Part shown: positions 1 through 9,500 of the stretch, piece by piece
Layout: every line of letters begins with the position of its first letter
How positions within the stretch are numbered: the first letter of the stretch is position 1
Assembly (NCBI GenBank): GCA_031213475.1
Contig: JARUPZ010000007.1
Coordinates: 4,459,586 to 4,523,585 of the forward strand
From: Nereocystis luetkeana
Taxonomy: Eukaryota; Sar; Phaeophyceae; Laminariales; Laminariaceae
Reading direction: 5' to 3'
Length of the DNA: 64,000 nt
The notes under the pieces: generated by a model
Databases searched by the model: none
The model's input: the letters and a program-made list of their open reading frames with translations, nothing else
Told to the model about the DNA's origin: nothing
Made by a program: the position numbers and the translations under genes

Positions 1-240
1 TCTGCAGCCGGAAACAGATCGCGCAAACGGGGCATGGGTTGAGAGGTAAATAACTACAGTAGTCCAAGTGAGGAAGATGGTTATCGCACTAACGGTTTCA
101 CGTATTCTATACCCAACCAGCTATGTACATATACGTGCGACATCGCTTGCTCCACCGAGCTTCCAATTGGAGCCTGATCGCGCCACCTTTAAAACACAGC
201 GCGGGAAGAAATATCGAGCAAACGCGACCCGGGGATAGTT

Positions 241-345
241 AGATCACGATATATCCGCCTTTTAAGACAGATCATCTAGATTATAACCAGCCGTTATGAG
301 ATATTGTGCAGGATCTATCTGTACAGCGCATATTACCCAGCAAAC
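241..345. repeat. AGATC-rich dispersed repeat, left-end copy
   Basis: This stretch carries the series AGATCACGATAT, AGATCATCTAGAT, CCGTTATGAGAT and GCAGGATCT. The same words occur in the same order near 62645-62720 at the far end of the window. A looser match (GATCCTACAGATC, ATCTATCTATCTGA) lies at 800-870. No gene was recognised in 1-505. This is an unclassified dispersed repeat seen by word order only. Confidence 0.45.
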
Positions 346-505
346 CTGTCCTACATACGGGTAGGGCTGAGTACTGGCACAGTATGTACTGGCAGTACTA
401 TTCTACTGGAAGTAGCAACCTACTGATCGACCTCGTCAGTCTATTCGCCAGCAGTTTTCATATTCCGTACGTGGTACGTCCCAAGAAACACGCCGTATCA
501 TACTA

Positions 506-610
506 TTGCGGGGGGCCATAGTAAATAGGACCAAATATTGTTGGTAAAAATAGGGAAATATATAGGTTTTTGTGGGTACCGTAGGTCTTACTAACTATGG
601 TCCCCCGTAA
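506..610 (+). mobile_element. 105-bp TIR element (MITE family 1), copy A
   Basis: The element starts TTGCGGGGGGCCATAG and ends CTATGGTCCCCCGTAA, so the ends are inverted repeats. It is flanked by TA on both sides (504-505 and 611-612). The interior (CCAAATATTG, then GGTAAAAAT, then ATAGGTTTTTGTG) matches four other copies between 4038 and 4590. The 105-base length, TIRs of about 28 bases and TA duplication fit a non-autonomous Tc1/mariner-like (Stowaway-style) MITE. No transposase is present. The superfamily is inference from the TA duplication. Confidence 0.85.
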
Positions 611-612
611 TA

Positions 613-1636
613 CGCGACCGCACCAAATGCGTTTCGGGAGGAGAGAGTAGAGAAGAGACAGTGTACTGTTGCAGACCAGTACACTGGTTGATGTTGGTAA
701 CAGTATAATCGCCACTGACTGAGACAGCCAGTGCCCACCCAGCCCTATACCTAGGCCATGCAGTATGAGCGGATGCCACCCTGCAACATCATGAGCCCCA
801 AAAGATCCTACAGATCAGGGATCTATCTATCTGACGAGAAGTATCTACGTCATGAAGTGGGATGGTCTGTAGATGATCTGGCCGGGGCGCGCAAACGGTT
901 GGACTCGCCGCTCTCTTCAGCCAGTATATTTTTGGCGGTGTTGGCGGCCCCACCGCACAGCCTCTTGGGCGTCCTTGAACTCCATGACGAACTCCTGTAG
1001 CACGGCAGCAATAAGAGAGAAGAAAAAAAAAACGGTTCAAGCAGGGGCGTCCGTGAAAAAATAGAAAACGACAAACCATAACCCCAGAGGTCGGAATGGA
1101 AAACCCGTTGCAAACGTTGTGATCACATGGTGAAAAAAAAAAGTCGAGAAAAAAAAATCCTCAAGATCATTTTTTTTCACTTGGTTCTAGTAACCCCCTC
1201 CCCCTGTCTAGCGAAAAAAAAAAAACTGGGACGGTTCATTTTTTCCCCGGGCGCCCTTGGTTCAGAAAGTAAAAAAAGGTTGCTACGTATTTATTTGGAA
1301 GCAACGCCAGGCGAGTCGACGAGGGAAAAAAGTGATTAATAACCCTCGTACGTACTATAGTGCCTCCCCCTATTTTATATAGGTTGGGTTGGCGTCGGTT
1401 GGCAACGACACTGTAAAACATGCCGCTCACTACGTGAACTAGACAACCAGGGTACCGTTTTTCTTTCTTTTTTTTTTGGCGGTCGCCCACAGCTCGTTGT
1501 CGAGTTAGATCATTTGTGCGAGGTAAATAAGCTTTAATCTGCACAAGGAAATTGATCGTATCACGTAGTGTTCAAGGTAAGGCACCCAAGAGGCAGTTAC
1601 ATAGTACTCCCATTGCTGTCTCTGGAAATGCCTACA
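613..1636. other. No gene recognised; A-rich tracts
   Basis: Small ORFs here are short and overlap one another on both strands, and none resembles a known protein. The stretch contains several poly(A) or poly(T) runs (around 1022, 1133, 1152, 1214 and 1467). I see no promoter or RNA gene that I can support. Confidence 0.5.
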
Positions 1637-1907
1637 GCGGAAATTAAATTGACTCATTGAAGCTGTCGTCCATATGCAAGTCCGCCTCACGAGCGGTTCT
1701 TAGTAGGATGCAGCTCACCCTTACACCTCACGGCGCTTCGCGCTTGGTGCAAGCAATGTCTGCCTGGTCGGTGAAAACCCGACATGCTCCGTCCCGGCAT
1801 TGTAGGGGCGCGAGAGTCCATGGTCCTACGACTACGGCCATGCATGAGATCGAGTACATCTCTCTTATCGAGTACACCGCCCCCCCGCCCCCCCCCCCCC
1901 CCCCCGC
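1637..1907 (+). mobile_element. Family-B retroposon copy with poly(C) tail
   Basis: From the ATTGAAGCT region through CGGTTCTTAGTAGGATGCAG, GACATGCTCCGTCCCGGCAT and CGGCCATGCATGAGATCGAG to a C-rich run at 1880-1907. An inverted copy lies at 2366-2640, and shorter 3' copies at 16962, 41576 and 61525. All copies stop at the same terminus, a GAGTAC-like hexamer followed by cytosines, which points to a retroposed element with a C-rich 3' tail. No ORF was recognised. It could be a SINE or the 3' end of a longer LINE. Confidence 0.6.
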
Positions 1908-1961
1908 CAAAACGCGCGTACCGTATCTGGTGTGTGGGTGTGCGCGTCTTCATGTTTAACC

Positions 1962-2355
1962 GTGGTGGTGGTGGTGGTGGTGGTGGTGGCGGGGGGTACT
2001 CATTTGTTGCTTGCTTTAGTCATTTGACCATTGACCGCACATATCTTTCGAGACGGAGCACCGTTTCTACTTCTACTTCTAGTATTGTAGACACCTCCAA
2101 CAGTCAGTTGCGAGCCCATGTTTCCATGTATTACATAGGGGAACTTTTTTGCTAATCTGTTCCCCTTCCTGTTTCGCCGCCTGTGGCCACCATGTGTCTC
2201 CTCGGAGATAGCGATCGCTTTCTCGCTGCTATCAAAAGTGTCGAACTTCCTCCATGTCACATCCGTCTATTTCCCTCATCCTCCTCTTCTAATACGTCCC
2301 GTTTCTCCTTGTGCATTTCATATTCTCCTACTATGCGAGTTCTACTCAATTGCTT
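1962..2355 (-). mobile_element. 5'-truncated LINE 3' fragment
   Basis: On the minus strand the sequence matches the 3' portion of the LINE at 41220-41570 and 41940-42290, including GTAGGAGAATATGAAATGCA, the DSSEK peptide, and the noncoding end with CTCGAAAGATATG and GGTCAATGG. It finishes in GAGTACCCCCCGCC followed by ACC repeats (plus strand 1963-1997). Only the C-terminal tail of the protein is represented, so this is a dead, 5'-truncated insertion. It lies between two inverted family-B copies. Confidence 0.7.
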
Positions 2356-2365
2356 TGCCAACCGC

Positions 2366-2640
2366 GGGGGGGGGGGGGGGAACGGTACTCATGTCACGCA
2401 TGGCCGTAATCGGTATGACCACAGGCCCTCCCCTCGCACCCCTACAATGCCGGGACGGAGCATGTCGGGGGTTTTCACCGACCAGGCAGACATCGCTTGC
2501 ACCAAGCGCGAAGCGCCGTGGGGTGTCCAGCGAGTCGCATGAAGGGTGAGCTGCATCCCACTAAGAACCGCTTGTGAGGCAGACTTGCATATGGATGAAA
2601 GCTTCAATGAGCTACTACTGTAATTTAATTTCCGGCGTAG
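2366..2640 (-). mobile_element. Family-B retroposon copy, inverted
   Basis: Minus-strand copy of the unit at 1637-1907: TTTCCG..., ATTGAAGC, CCATATGCAAGTC, GGTTCTTAGTGGGATGCAGC, ACATGCTCCGTCCCGGCATT, then the C-run, which appears as the G-run at 2367-2380. The two copies face each other around a LINE fragment. One difference from copy 1 is an added TCGCTGGACACC segment near 2520-2540. Confidence 0.6.
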
Positions 2641-2965
2641 GGGGGCATGCAAGGGCACGCGTAGGTGACCTCGCCCCAGCTTCGATCAAATGGTTGAAAG
2701 TATTTGTGTCTCGCCTTTTCGCGAGCATCGGAAGCCCACGCCGTTTTGGGAGAAATGCAACACCCCTCCCCGGGGCACGGAGGACACACCAACAAACAGC
2801 AACAAACAGCGACAAACAGCAGGATACCGGTAGAAAAAATGACAAGTGTAGAGCAGGGCGAGCGTTGCCCTGCTGCCCCCTAGGTGTTACCATCCAATAC
2901 AAGGTTGGGCGGAGGTATGGAAATTTCAGGGATTGGCCGGGCTTACAGCAGTAGAAAAGCAGGAG

Positions 2966-3122
2966 CGATACGTCCGTTTAATGACGGCCACAGGCAGGCC
3001 CGGCCAAGGTGGAAGAAACGAACCGGGTTCGAACCGGTACTCGAAAACTTGAGAAATAAGTGTGGACAGGGGTTTCCTCTCGCTCTCCGGGGCAGAAATA
3101 AAAAAAAAAAACGATACGTCCG
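2966..3122 (+). mobile_element. Short SINE with 11-bp target-site duplication
   Basis: CGATACGTCCG occurs at 2966-2976 and again at 3112-3122. Between them lie 135 bases that end in an A-run (about 3100-3111), as expected for a poly(A)-tailed retroposon inserted by target-primed reverse transcription. The body contains GGTTCGAACC, a perfect match to the RNA polymerase III B-box consensus, and CGGCCAAGGTGG, which resembles an A box. The A-to-B spacing is shorter than in tRNAs. The minus strand also forms a perfect T-arm (ACCGG, TTCGAAC, CCGGT), but the A tail and duplication favour the plus orientation. Confidence 0.7.
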
Positions 3123-3848
3123 CAAAGACGTCGGCCAGACACAACAAACTACAACATGTGCATTTGGGGCAGGAGCGACAAAAAAAAACAGCAGCGATAC
3201 AACAAGCACTCGTATGCCGCAGAGGTCAGATGCAGAGCGTCAGGTGCAGAGGTCAGGTGCGCATTTCGGGTAGGAGCAGGTAGGAGTGAACAAAAAAAAA
3301 TTGCCGCTGCGGCATGAGAACTACGTACTGCAAGCAAAGCTCGGCAGAGTACCAGTGCCCAATCATCGGGATTCAGCCGTTGACTCGCGAACAGCAGCCG
3401 TTTTGAGGTACCGGGTCAAAGGAGTACGTTGACATGACTGAGTGCTCCCTCGTGAGTGAGTGAGCCTCAAGGGCACCAGAAGGAGCCGAATTGACTGACT
3501 TGAGTCCTCGCGAGTTTCACGGGTACTTACTGTAGATTCGAAACGCCAAACCAAAACATAATACACCTGTCGAAATCGCGCAGATTGCGATGGATTCGAC
3601 GTGCCTTCGACGTGCCGTGTACATACCCACAACAAACAGGACGCCGCAGTAAAGCCCAAGATAACAAAAGGCATAGAAGGAGATCGCTCGCTGGTGATCG
3701 TTACGTTCATGCGCCCCCGTGAACAAAACTCTGTAGACCAAAACAGATCATATAAATGTATAAATGCAGCCGCGCAGAGCTCGAAGGCCTCGACGCGCCG
3801 TGCAACAACCCGAACCAAAGAAACAAAGGTGGCGGTTAGCAGGGCAGG

Positions 3849-3944
3849 TCAACTCTTTTAGAACCGCAGTCCCGGTCTGGGGACAAACCATTCAAATTTC
3901 AAGTAGTTTGTCCCCAAAACGGGACTGCGGTTCTAAAGGGGTTA
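3849..3944 (+). mobile_element. ~95-bp hairpin element (MITE family 2), copy 1
   Basis: The left arm reads TTTTAGAACCGCAGTCCCG then GGGGACAAAC. The right arm is its reverse complement, ending TCTAAAGGGGTTAAC. The loop is CATTCAAATTTCAAGTA. Nearly the whole element can fold into a single hairpin. Full copies are at 4854, 5662 and 7208, with a fragment at 12890. No coding capacity. The target-site duplication is not clear. Confidence 0.85.
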
Positions 3945-4037
3945 ACTGTCGTCCTTCGTGGGTCGTTATTGTCGTAAAGTAGGTATCGAGAACGTGCGTA
4001 CTCGTGCTACAGTCTATTAATAACAATTCGTACTCTG

Positions 4038-4249
4038 TTACGGGGAACCATAGTTAATAGGACCAAATATTGTTATTATGGGGGACTATAGTTAATAGGA
4101 CCAAATATTGCGAGTAAAAATGGTTAAATACATAGGTTTTTATGTATACCGTAGGTCCTATTAACTATGGTCCCCCGTAATAGTAAAAAAAGGAATGATG
4201 TAGTTTTTTTGCGTGTACCATAGGGCCTATATACTATGGCCCCCCGCAA
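4038..4249 (+). mobile_element. MITE family 1, outer copy interrupted by an inner copy
   Basis: The left part (TTACGGGGAACCATAG, then ACCAAATATTGT) runs from 4038 to 4075. The right part (GTAAAAAAAGG to CTATGGCCCCCCGCAA) runs from about 4183 to 4249. Joined conceptually they resemble one 105-bp element. The gap is filled by a complete second element (4076-4180) flanked by TA. The outer copy is the more diverged, consistent with its being the older insertion. Confidence 0.8.
4076..4180 (+). mobile_element. MITE family 1, inner (nested) copy
   Basis: Begins TTATGGGGGACTATAG and ends CTATGGTCCCCCGTAA. It is exactly 105 bases, flanked by TA at 4074-4075 and 4181-4182, and sits inside another member of the same family. 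Confidence 0.85.
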
Positions 4250-4273
4250 TAGTACGGCAGCAAGTACCTGGTA

Positions 4274-4378
4274 TTACGGGGGGCCATAGTAAATGGGACC
4301 AAATATTGTGAGTAAAAAAAGGTAACTATATAGGTTTTTGTGTAGACCATAGGTCCTATTAGCTATGGTCCCCCGTAA
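4274..4378 (+). mobile_element. MITE family 1, copy C
   Basis: Begins TTACGGGGGGCCATAG and ends CTATGGTCCCCCGTAA. It is 105 bases with TA on both sides. The left TA is also the last two bases of a TACCTGGTA word (4265-4273), so the insertion abuts one of the over-represented palindromes of this window. Confidence 0.85.
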
Positions 4379-4485
4379 TAGTAGGTTGTAGGTTTGGGGG
4401 GGAAAACGTCGTAATGTACTGTAGGTATCGAGAAAGCACGTAGAAGGTACGTACTCGTACTATAGTCTAATGCAGTAGTCTACTA

Positions 4486-4590
4486 TTACGGGGGACCCTA
4501 GTTAACAGGACCTATGGTGCACATAAAAACCTATACATTTAACCATTTTTACTGACAATATTTGGTCCTGTTAACTATGGCCCCCCGTAA
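4486..4590 (-). mobile_element. MITE family 1, copy D (opposite orientation)
   Basis: Begins TTACGGGGGACCCTAG and ends CTATGGCCCCCCGTAA. The interior is reversed relative to copies A to C (ATAAAAACCTATA before CAATATTTGGTCC). It is 105 bases with TA flanks. Confidence 0.85.
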
Positions 4591-4853
4591 TAATAGTACA
4601 GCAGTGAGTGCGTTCGTCTTCCATGCATTTTTGTTTTCTGCTGGGCACGACCCCGCGGTTTCAACGGCATCATACACAGGAGAGGTACCCATCAGCTATA
4701 ACTAGCAGGAGGGCAGCCGCAGATCCGTTTCTGCTGCTTCTTCTGCTCCTGCTGCTGCTGGTGCTTCGGTTGCGTTCTGTCCGCGTCGGTCTTCATTTCA
4801 CTTGTTCTATTCCCTCTGCCTGTGCAACTTGGTGTGTGGGTACAACTTTTGCA

Positions 4854-4951
4854 ATAACCCCTTTTAGAACCGCAGTCCCGTTCTGGGGACAAACCAGTCA
4901 AATTTCAAGTAGTTTTGTCCCCAAACGGGACCGCGGTTCTAAAGGGGTTAA
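4854..4951 (+). mobile_element. MITE family 2, copy 2
   Basis: ATAACCCCTTTTAGAACC at the left and GGTTCTAAAGGGGTTAAG at the right, with matching inner arms (GTCCCG, GGGGACAAAC) and the loop CAGTCAAATTTCAAGTA. This copy gives the clearest outer inverted repeat, TTAACCCCTTT. Confidence 0.85.
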
Positions 4952-5661
4952 GCTCGCATGCAGCATGCTCTTGCTTGCTGCTGTGCAAGCTACCAGGTAT
5001 GTCTATTTACAACCGTCTCTCGCGACATAGGTATTTTGCGAGGTAGAAATTTACTTGATTGAAGATGCTGCCTGCTGCTGCCGCCGCCCTCTATTGTTCC
5101 TTGCGTGGGTTTTCAGAAGAAGTGATGGCAGCAGGAGAGACCAGGCATACAGTAGACGCCGACCACCAGACCCGAACACTAACCCTAGCCCGAACGCTAT
5201 GGGGCGACCTGTGCTTGGATGAAAAATAGGGTATGGAGAAGTCACCGTATCACTGGGTAGAAGGGTAGGTTGTCTGCCGTCCTTTCTTTGTTGTTGTAGG
5301 CCGTTCTTGTCGTGGGCCGCGGTACGAGTCCGCGGATAATACATGGCAAACGTGCTCTGTGTGTGTGTATTATTTATTCTCGAATTCGGGGAGATTCTAA
5401 CAAAACATCCTGACATTTAGCGCACGTGTTCTATCTATACTGGTGTATCTAGTATATACGAGTCCCTGCAAGCCTGTTGGCAAATGTTTTTCATTCCCAC
5501 CTGTTTTTTATTCGCCAGATGTTCGGGTTGGGTTTTTTTTTTCCGGGTGGGGGGGGTATTTGGGTCTCTTAGGGGATCCCCAATTGCCGGCGGAAGTAAC
5601 AAATTAAAGCCCACTCCATATCGGTTTGGACGAGGGTCATAGAACACGGCGTACACTTGCT

Positions 5662-5756
5662 CAATCAATTAGTACCGCAGTCCCGATTTGGGGACAAACC
5701 GGTCTAAGTCCAAGTGATTTGTCCCCAAAACGGGACTGGGGTCCTGAAAGGGTTAA
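5662..5756 (+). mobile_element. MITE family 2, copy 3 (diverged)
   Basis: AGTACCGCAGTCCCGATTTG at the left, GTCCCCAAAACGGGACTGGG at the right, and the loop GGTCTAAGTCCAAGTGA. Several arm mismatches indicate an older copy. Confidence 0.8.
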
Positions 5757-6184
5757 AACGGCGTGGATAATTCGACCACTGCGCGGGCGGCACGTGTTCA
5801 GGTTTTGCCTACAATGGTTGCCTAGTAAATACTCAGTCTCAGTGCAGGATCGGTGTTTGGCAATATATCCATCTACTTGCTGTACGTAGACCATACGCAG
5901 TCAATTCTTCTACTGTTTGCGAAAAAAACAGCGAGCATGCCTTGGAGTTTGGAGTACCTACAGCAGTAAAACCGACTGACTAGTTGAAAAAAAAACAAGA
6001 AGGGGGAAAAAAACAAGGTTTATTCCGGCGCAAGTACGGAAACGCCTGGGCATGATTGACTTACATGAAACCCCGTGGTTGGCCGGGACACATTTCACCG
6101 CTGGTGCCACTCCCAGATTCTTGGCCAAACAACTGGCTATGTCACCCTCTCTGCTGTTCACGGGGGGGGGGGGTCAGTATTAGG

Positions 6185-6470
6185 GACGTTTTTAACTACA
6201 CGTATTTGGCAAAAAACTTGCCAAAATAGCAAGTTTTTGGAAATTTGAATTTGCCAAAACAGCAAGTTTTTGGAAATTTGAATTTGCCAAAATAGCAAGT
6301 TTTTTGCCGAGCTTTTCAATGGATAATATTCCCCAAGCCCTTCGTTGGCAAGTTTTAGGAAAATTTGAATTGCTATTTCATTTGGCAAGTTTTCACCAAG
6401 ACTTTGAAAGCCTAAATTTCCAAAAACTCGCTATTGTGGCAAGTTTTCACAGTGTCGTTAAAAAGGCCCT
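6185..6470. repeat. 33-bp tandem repeat with TTGCCAAAATAGCAAG words
   Basis: The word TTGCCAAAA(T/C)AGCAAG starts at about 6218, 6251 and 6284, a period of 33 bases. Looser copies continue to about 6450 (GGCAAGTTTT, CTCGCTATTGTGGCAAG). Each core is a near-palindrome. The minus strand encodes an 11-residue repeat (NLLFWQIQISK), but the ORF is short and I do not call a gene. Confidence 0.75.
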
Positions 6471-6489
6471 TATTATACCAAAAATGTGA

Positions 6490-7200
6490 CACTCGAGTAC
6501 GAGCTAGTTCAATTCAAGCATATCGCCCCAAGTTTCGTCAGCCACGAATGCCGCATGCAATAGCAACGCCACAGTCACTAGACCACGTCTTTGGTGTCGT
6601 ACTGGCTGACCACGATGAACAGTGGAAGAGAAGTGACCCACGTAGCCAGTTATTTTTCTTCAGGGGCCTAGGACTGGCACTACCGCCGAAAATATTACCC
6701 GATTAATCACAGGCCTTCAGAGAGGTCAATATTAGTCCGGGCGTTTCCTTGCTGGTAGTTTTTTTTTTTTTCGACATTTAATTTCTTTCTGAATGAACTG
6801 GTTCCAGGTGGCTCAAGGCACGCTATTAATAGTACGCAGCTTCACCCAAATTTTGCGAGGAACTGACTGCGCATGATCAATATCGATTATTTACTGAACT
6901 ACAGTAAGTATGTCCACGCCGTTTTTAATAAGTGAATCCTGAACTTCTGCACTCACACGTGTTCCATATGCCCCTTCCAAACTGAACCATTGACGATTTT
7001 TTGGTTTTTATTTACTTTTTTTTTTCGGTGCCGGAATTTTGGGATCCCGTGAGACTCAAATCCCAAATCTCCCAAAACAAGAACAAAAACCAAAATATTT
7101 GTCGGAAAAAAACCCCCATCAACAACCGTTGATCGGTCGGCAGGAGCTCACAGAACATGTGTGTCGAATTTCAGGGTCTATCTCCCCAAAAATTAGACAT
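6490..7200. other. No gene recognised
   Basis: There are short ORFs on both strands only, with homopolymer T runs near 6760 and 7015. There is one TATTAATA word at about 6825. Nothing else can be supported. Confidence 0.5.
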
Positions 7201-7207
7201 TGGACTC

Positions 7208-7303
7208 TTAACCCGATTAGGACCGCAGTCCCGTTTTGGGGCCTAACCACTCAAATTTCAAGTAGTTTGTCCCCGAAACGGGACTGCGGTTTTAAAAGGG
7301 TTG
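7208..7303 (+). mobile_element. MITE family 2, copy 4
   Basis: TTAACCCGATTAGGACCGCA at the left and the inverted arm ACGGGACTGCGGTTTTAAAA at the right, ending GGGTTGA. The loop CACTCAAATTTCAAGTA matches copies 1 and 2. Confidence 0.85.
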
Positions 7304-8480
7304 AGGAATTCGGGGCGTTAAGAGCTTGAACCAGCCTGTACGAGCTATATATATTCCATGCGGCATTCGTGGCGGACACAATTTCTGGGGAGATAAGCTT
7401 TGAACCAGAACGAAAAATCGAACCCTATCGCAACCCTGAAACCCTTCACCCCGACCGCCAGAACAATGTATCGGAATGAAAACGTAACGATAAGCTTGTG
7501 TGTGAATTGTCAACCGTGCTGGCTGTCGAAGAAGCTGGGCCGAGTCGAGCCAAAAAAGTCGGGAGACAGCACTTTTACCCCTTGACAGACACCGTCAAGG
7601 CAAACGTCTTGGCAGACAGCCTTGACAGCCAAAACCCGGGGACGTTAAGAAAAATCCCCGTTCTTCCGGAAACGCCTGAAAATATTGTCGGAAGTAACGT
7701 GTTTTTTATTTTTTTTCAGCATTTTTAATACATTTCCGAGTCCGACCTACAGGAAAATGTGATTGACTGCAGAACCTAGATATCTTAAAATAAGCTCCAA
7801 ATACAACGAGCAAAAAAACCTGCACGTAAATATTACCAGGTACAAAATAGGGGTTTCCACACATTTAATGAGGCTTTTTCGGCCAGGGGGGGGGGGGTAG
7901 GGGACATATGTCTAGACAGATGGATTTGCCTTGCCAGACAGACAGCTTGACACTGACATGTCTCCTGACATCTAAGAGTCGAGCCGCAAAACTCTCGTAC
8001 TCCTGGGAAACACGCCGAACGCCGAACGCGTATTAAATTGTAGAAGTACCAAGAAAAAACGTAACTCTGCTATGAAATCGTTTGGGTTGGTCGGTGTTGC
8101 TAGTCGGGTTTTATTCCCGGCGGCCAATCTTTTTTCTTGACGAGGGTTCGACATTTTTTTTTTTTTCTTCCCGTTTTCTTCGTACTTGCCCGGTGGCTAC
8201 GTACGAGTAAGCTGGTACGAGGAACGAACGCCTGCTGTGTTACACCCCCGGGGTTTCAAGCCAACCACAATCAATCGCGAAGGGGAACCTTGTACCCAGT
8301 ATAGCGCTCAAAGACAACAGCTGTTGAGATGGAGGAGATTCGTCGAAATTCATCTTCGCAAGCTGTGTGTGATGCCAAACACTTCCATTGAAGGTGCTAC
8401 GGGTGGGTTTCGTACGGCCTGACTATCATGCAGGATATACATTCCGTATATATATGATACACAAGTTTTTTATTTTATTT
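7304..8480. other. No gene recognised
   Basis: The stretch contains repeated CTTGACAG and GACAGAC words (7580-7640 and 7930-7965), an 11-base G-run near 7890, and one TACCAGGTA word at 7834. ORFs are under 80 codons and look random. Confidence 0.5.
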
Positions 8481-8830
8481 TTATTTATTTTTGCTCATCC
8501 CATTTATTATCTTCGCACATCGTCTTCTCTCTCTCCTTCCAACTCGTAACTCAGATCCGGGGTCACATAGCAGGCTCTTCTACCCCCTTTCCGCTACGGT
8601 ACGTGCCTTCATTTTATCGCGAGAACATTTCAGCCTTTTCTTCCCTCCTTGTCGACTCGCATCGAAATTGCCTACCCACGCTGCAAGGCGCTCTCAACAA
8701 TTAATTGAATCCTTTTTATTTTTATTTTTGCAAATAAAGTCAAATGTCCGACCCACCTGGGGCTCGAACCCAGGACTCAAACACAAGTAGAATTCGAGGT
8801 TTACCACTTGAACCACCGGGGCGACCGGCT
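8481..8830 (-). mobile_element. tRNA-derived SINE (family S1), minus copy
   Basis: On the minus strand the head reads GCCCCGGTGGTTCAAGTGGT (A-box-like, from about 8824) and then GGTTCGAGCCCCAGG (B box, about 8759-8773). A shared body and an A/T-rich tail follow to about 8468-8490. It is a near-identical inverted partner of 9157-9500. TATGATA occurs on both sides (about 8451 and 8833), a possible imperfect target duplication. The tRNA-like head cannot fold as a good tRNA, so I call a SINE and not a tRNA gene. Confidence 0.75.
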
Positions 8831-9156
8831 GTATGATATAATATACCAGCACCAGGTACCATGGTACATTTCAATGACTGTAATACCTATATATAACGCG
8901 GCCCAGGACGGCCGAACCTCTGTTCGGAAACTTTACGAGAGCATAGCAGGGGTTGGGCACTGACCCCACAGAGGGGCCCGCGCTTACGATGGTTGGAACT
9001 GCTCCGAAAAAAAAAGCTGAAACGAAATCACAACTCTAGAAACCCTCACCCTGAGCAAGCTCCGACCGCAGCCACCTGGGAGAGTTCTCGGAATAAAAAA
9101 TACTACCAGGTATTAACTACCAGGTATGTCTTTACAGAAAAGAGGTGCCATGCCGG
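8831..9156. other. Spacer between two inverted SINEs
   Basis: Unique-looking sequence with three TACC(A/T)GGTA-type words (8850 imperfect; 9104 and 9118 exact). No gene recognised. Confidence 0.5.
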
Positions 9157-9500
9157 TCGCCCCGGTGGTTCAAGTGGTTAACCTCGAATTCTACTTGTTT
9201 GAGTCCTGGGTTCGAGCCCTAGGAGGGTCGGACTTTGACTTTATTTGCAAAAATAAAAAAAGGGATTCAATTGTTGAGAGCGCCTTGCAGCGTGGGTAGG
9301 CACAATTCGATGCGAGTCGACGAGGGAAGAAAAGGCTGAAATCTTCTCGCGATAAAAATGAAGGCACGTACCGTAGCGGGAAGGGGGGAGAAGAGCCTGC
9401 TATGTGACCCCGGATCTGAGTTACGAGTGGGAAGGAGAGAGAGAAGAAGATGTGCGAAGATAATGGATGGGATGGAAAAAAAAAAAAAAAAAAAAAAAAA
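9157..9500 (+). mobile_element. tRNA-derived SINE (family S1), plus copy
   Basis: Head TCGCCCCGGTGGTTCAAGTG, B box GGTTCGAGCCC at about 9210, body GCGCCTTGCAGCGTGGGTAG and ATGAAGGCACGTACCGTAGC, then about 24 A residues (9476-9500). TGCCATGC before the head and TGGCATGC after the tail may be an imperfect 8-bp target duplication. The A tail abuts a reverse-transcriptase remnant, so it probably inserted into that older element. Confidence 0.75.

Noticed and set aside
8755..8825. tRNA gene on the minus strand
   Set aside because: Has A- and B-box-like motifs, but the D and anticodon arms do not pair, and the same head starts a ~340-bp repeat with an A tail, so it is a SINE.
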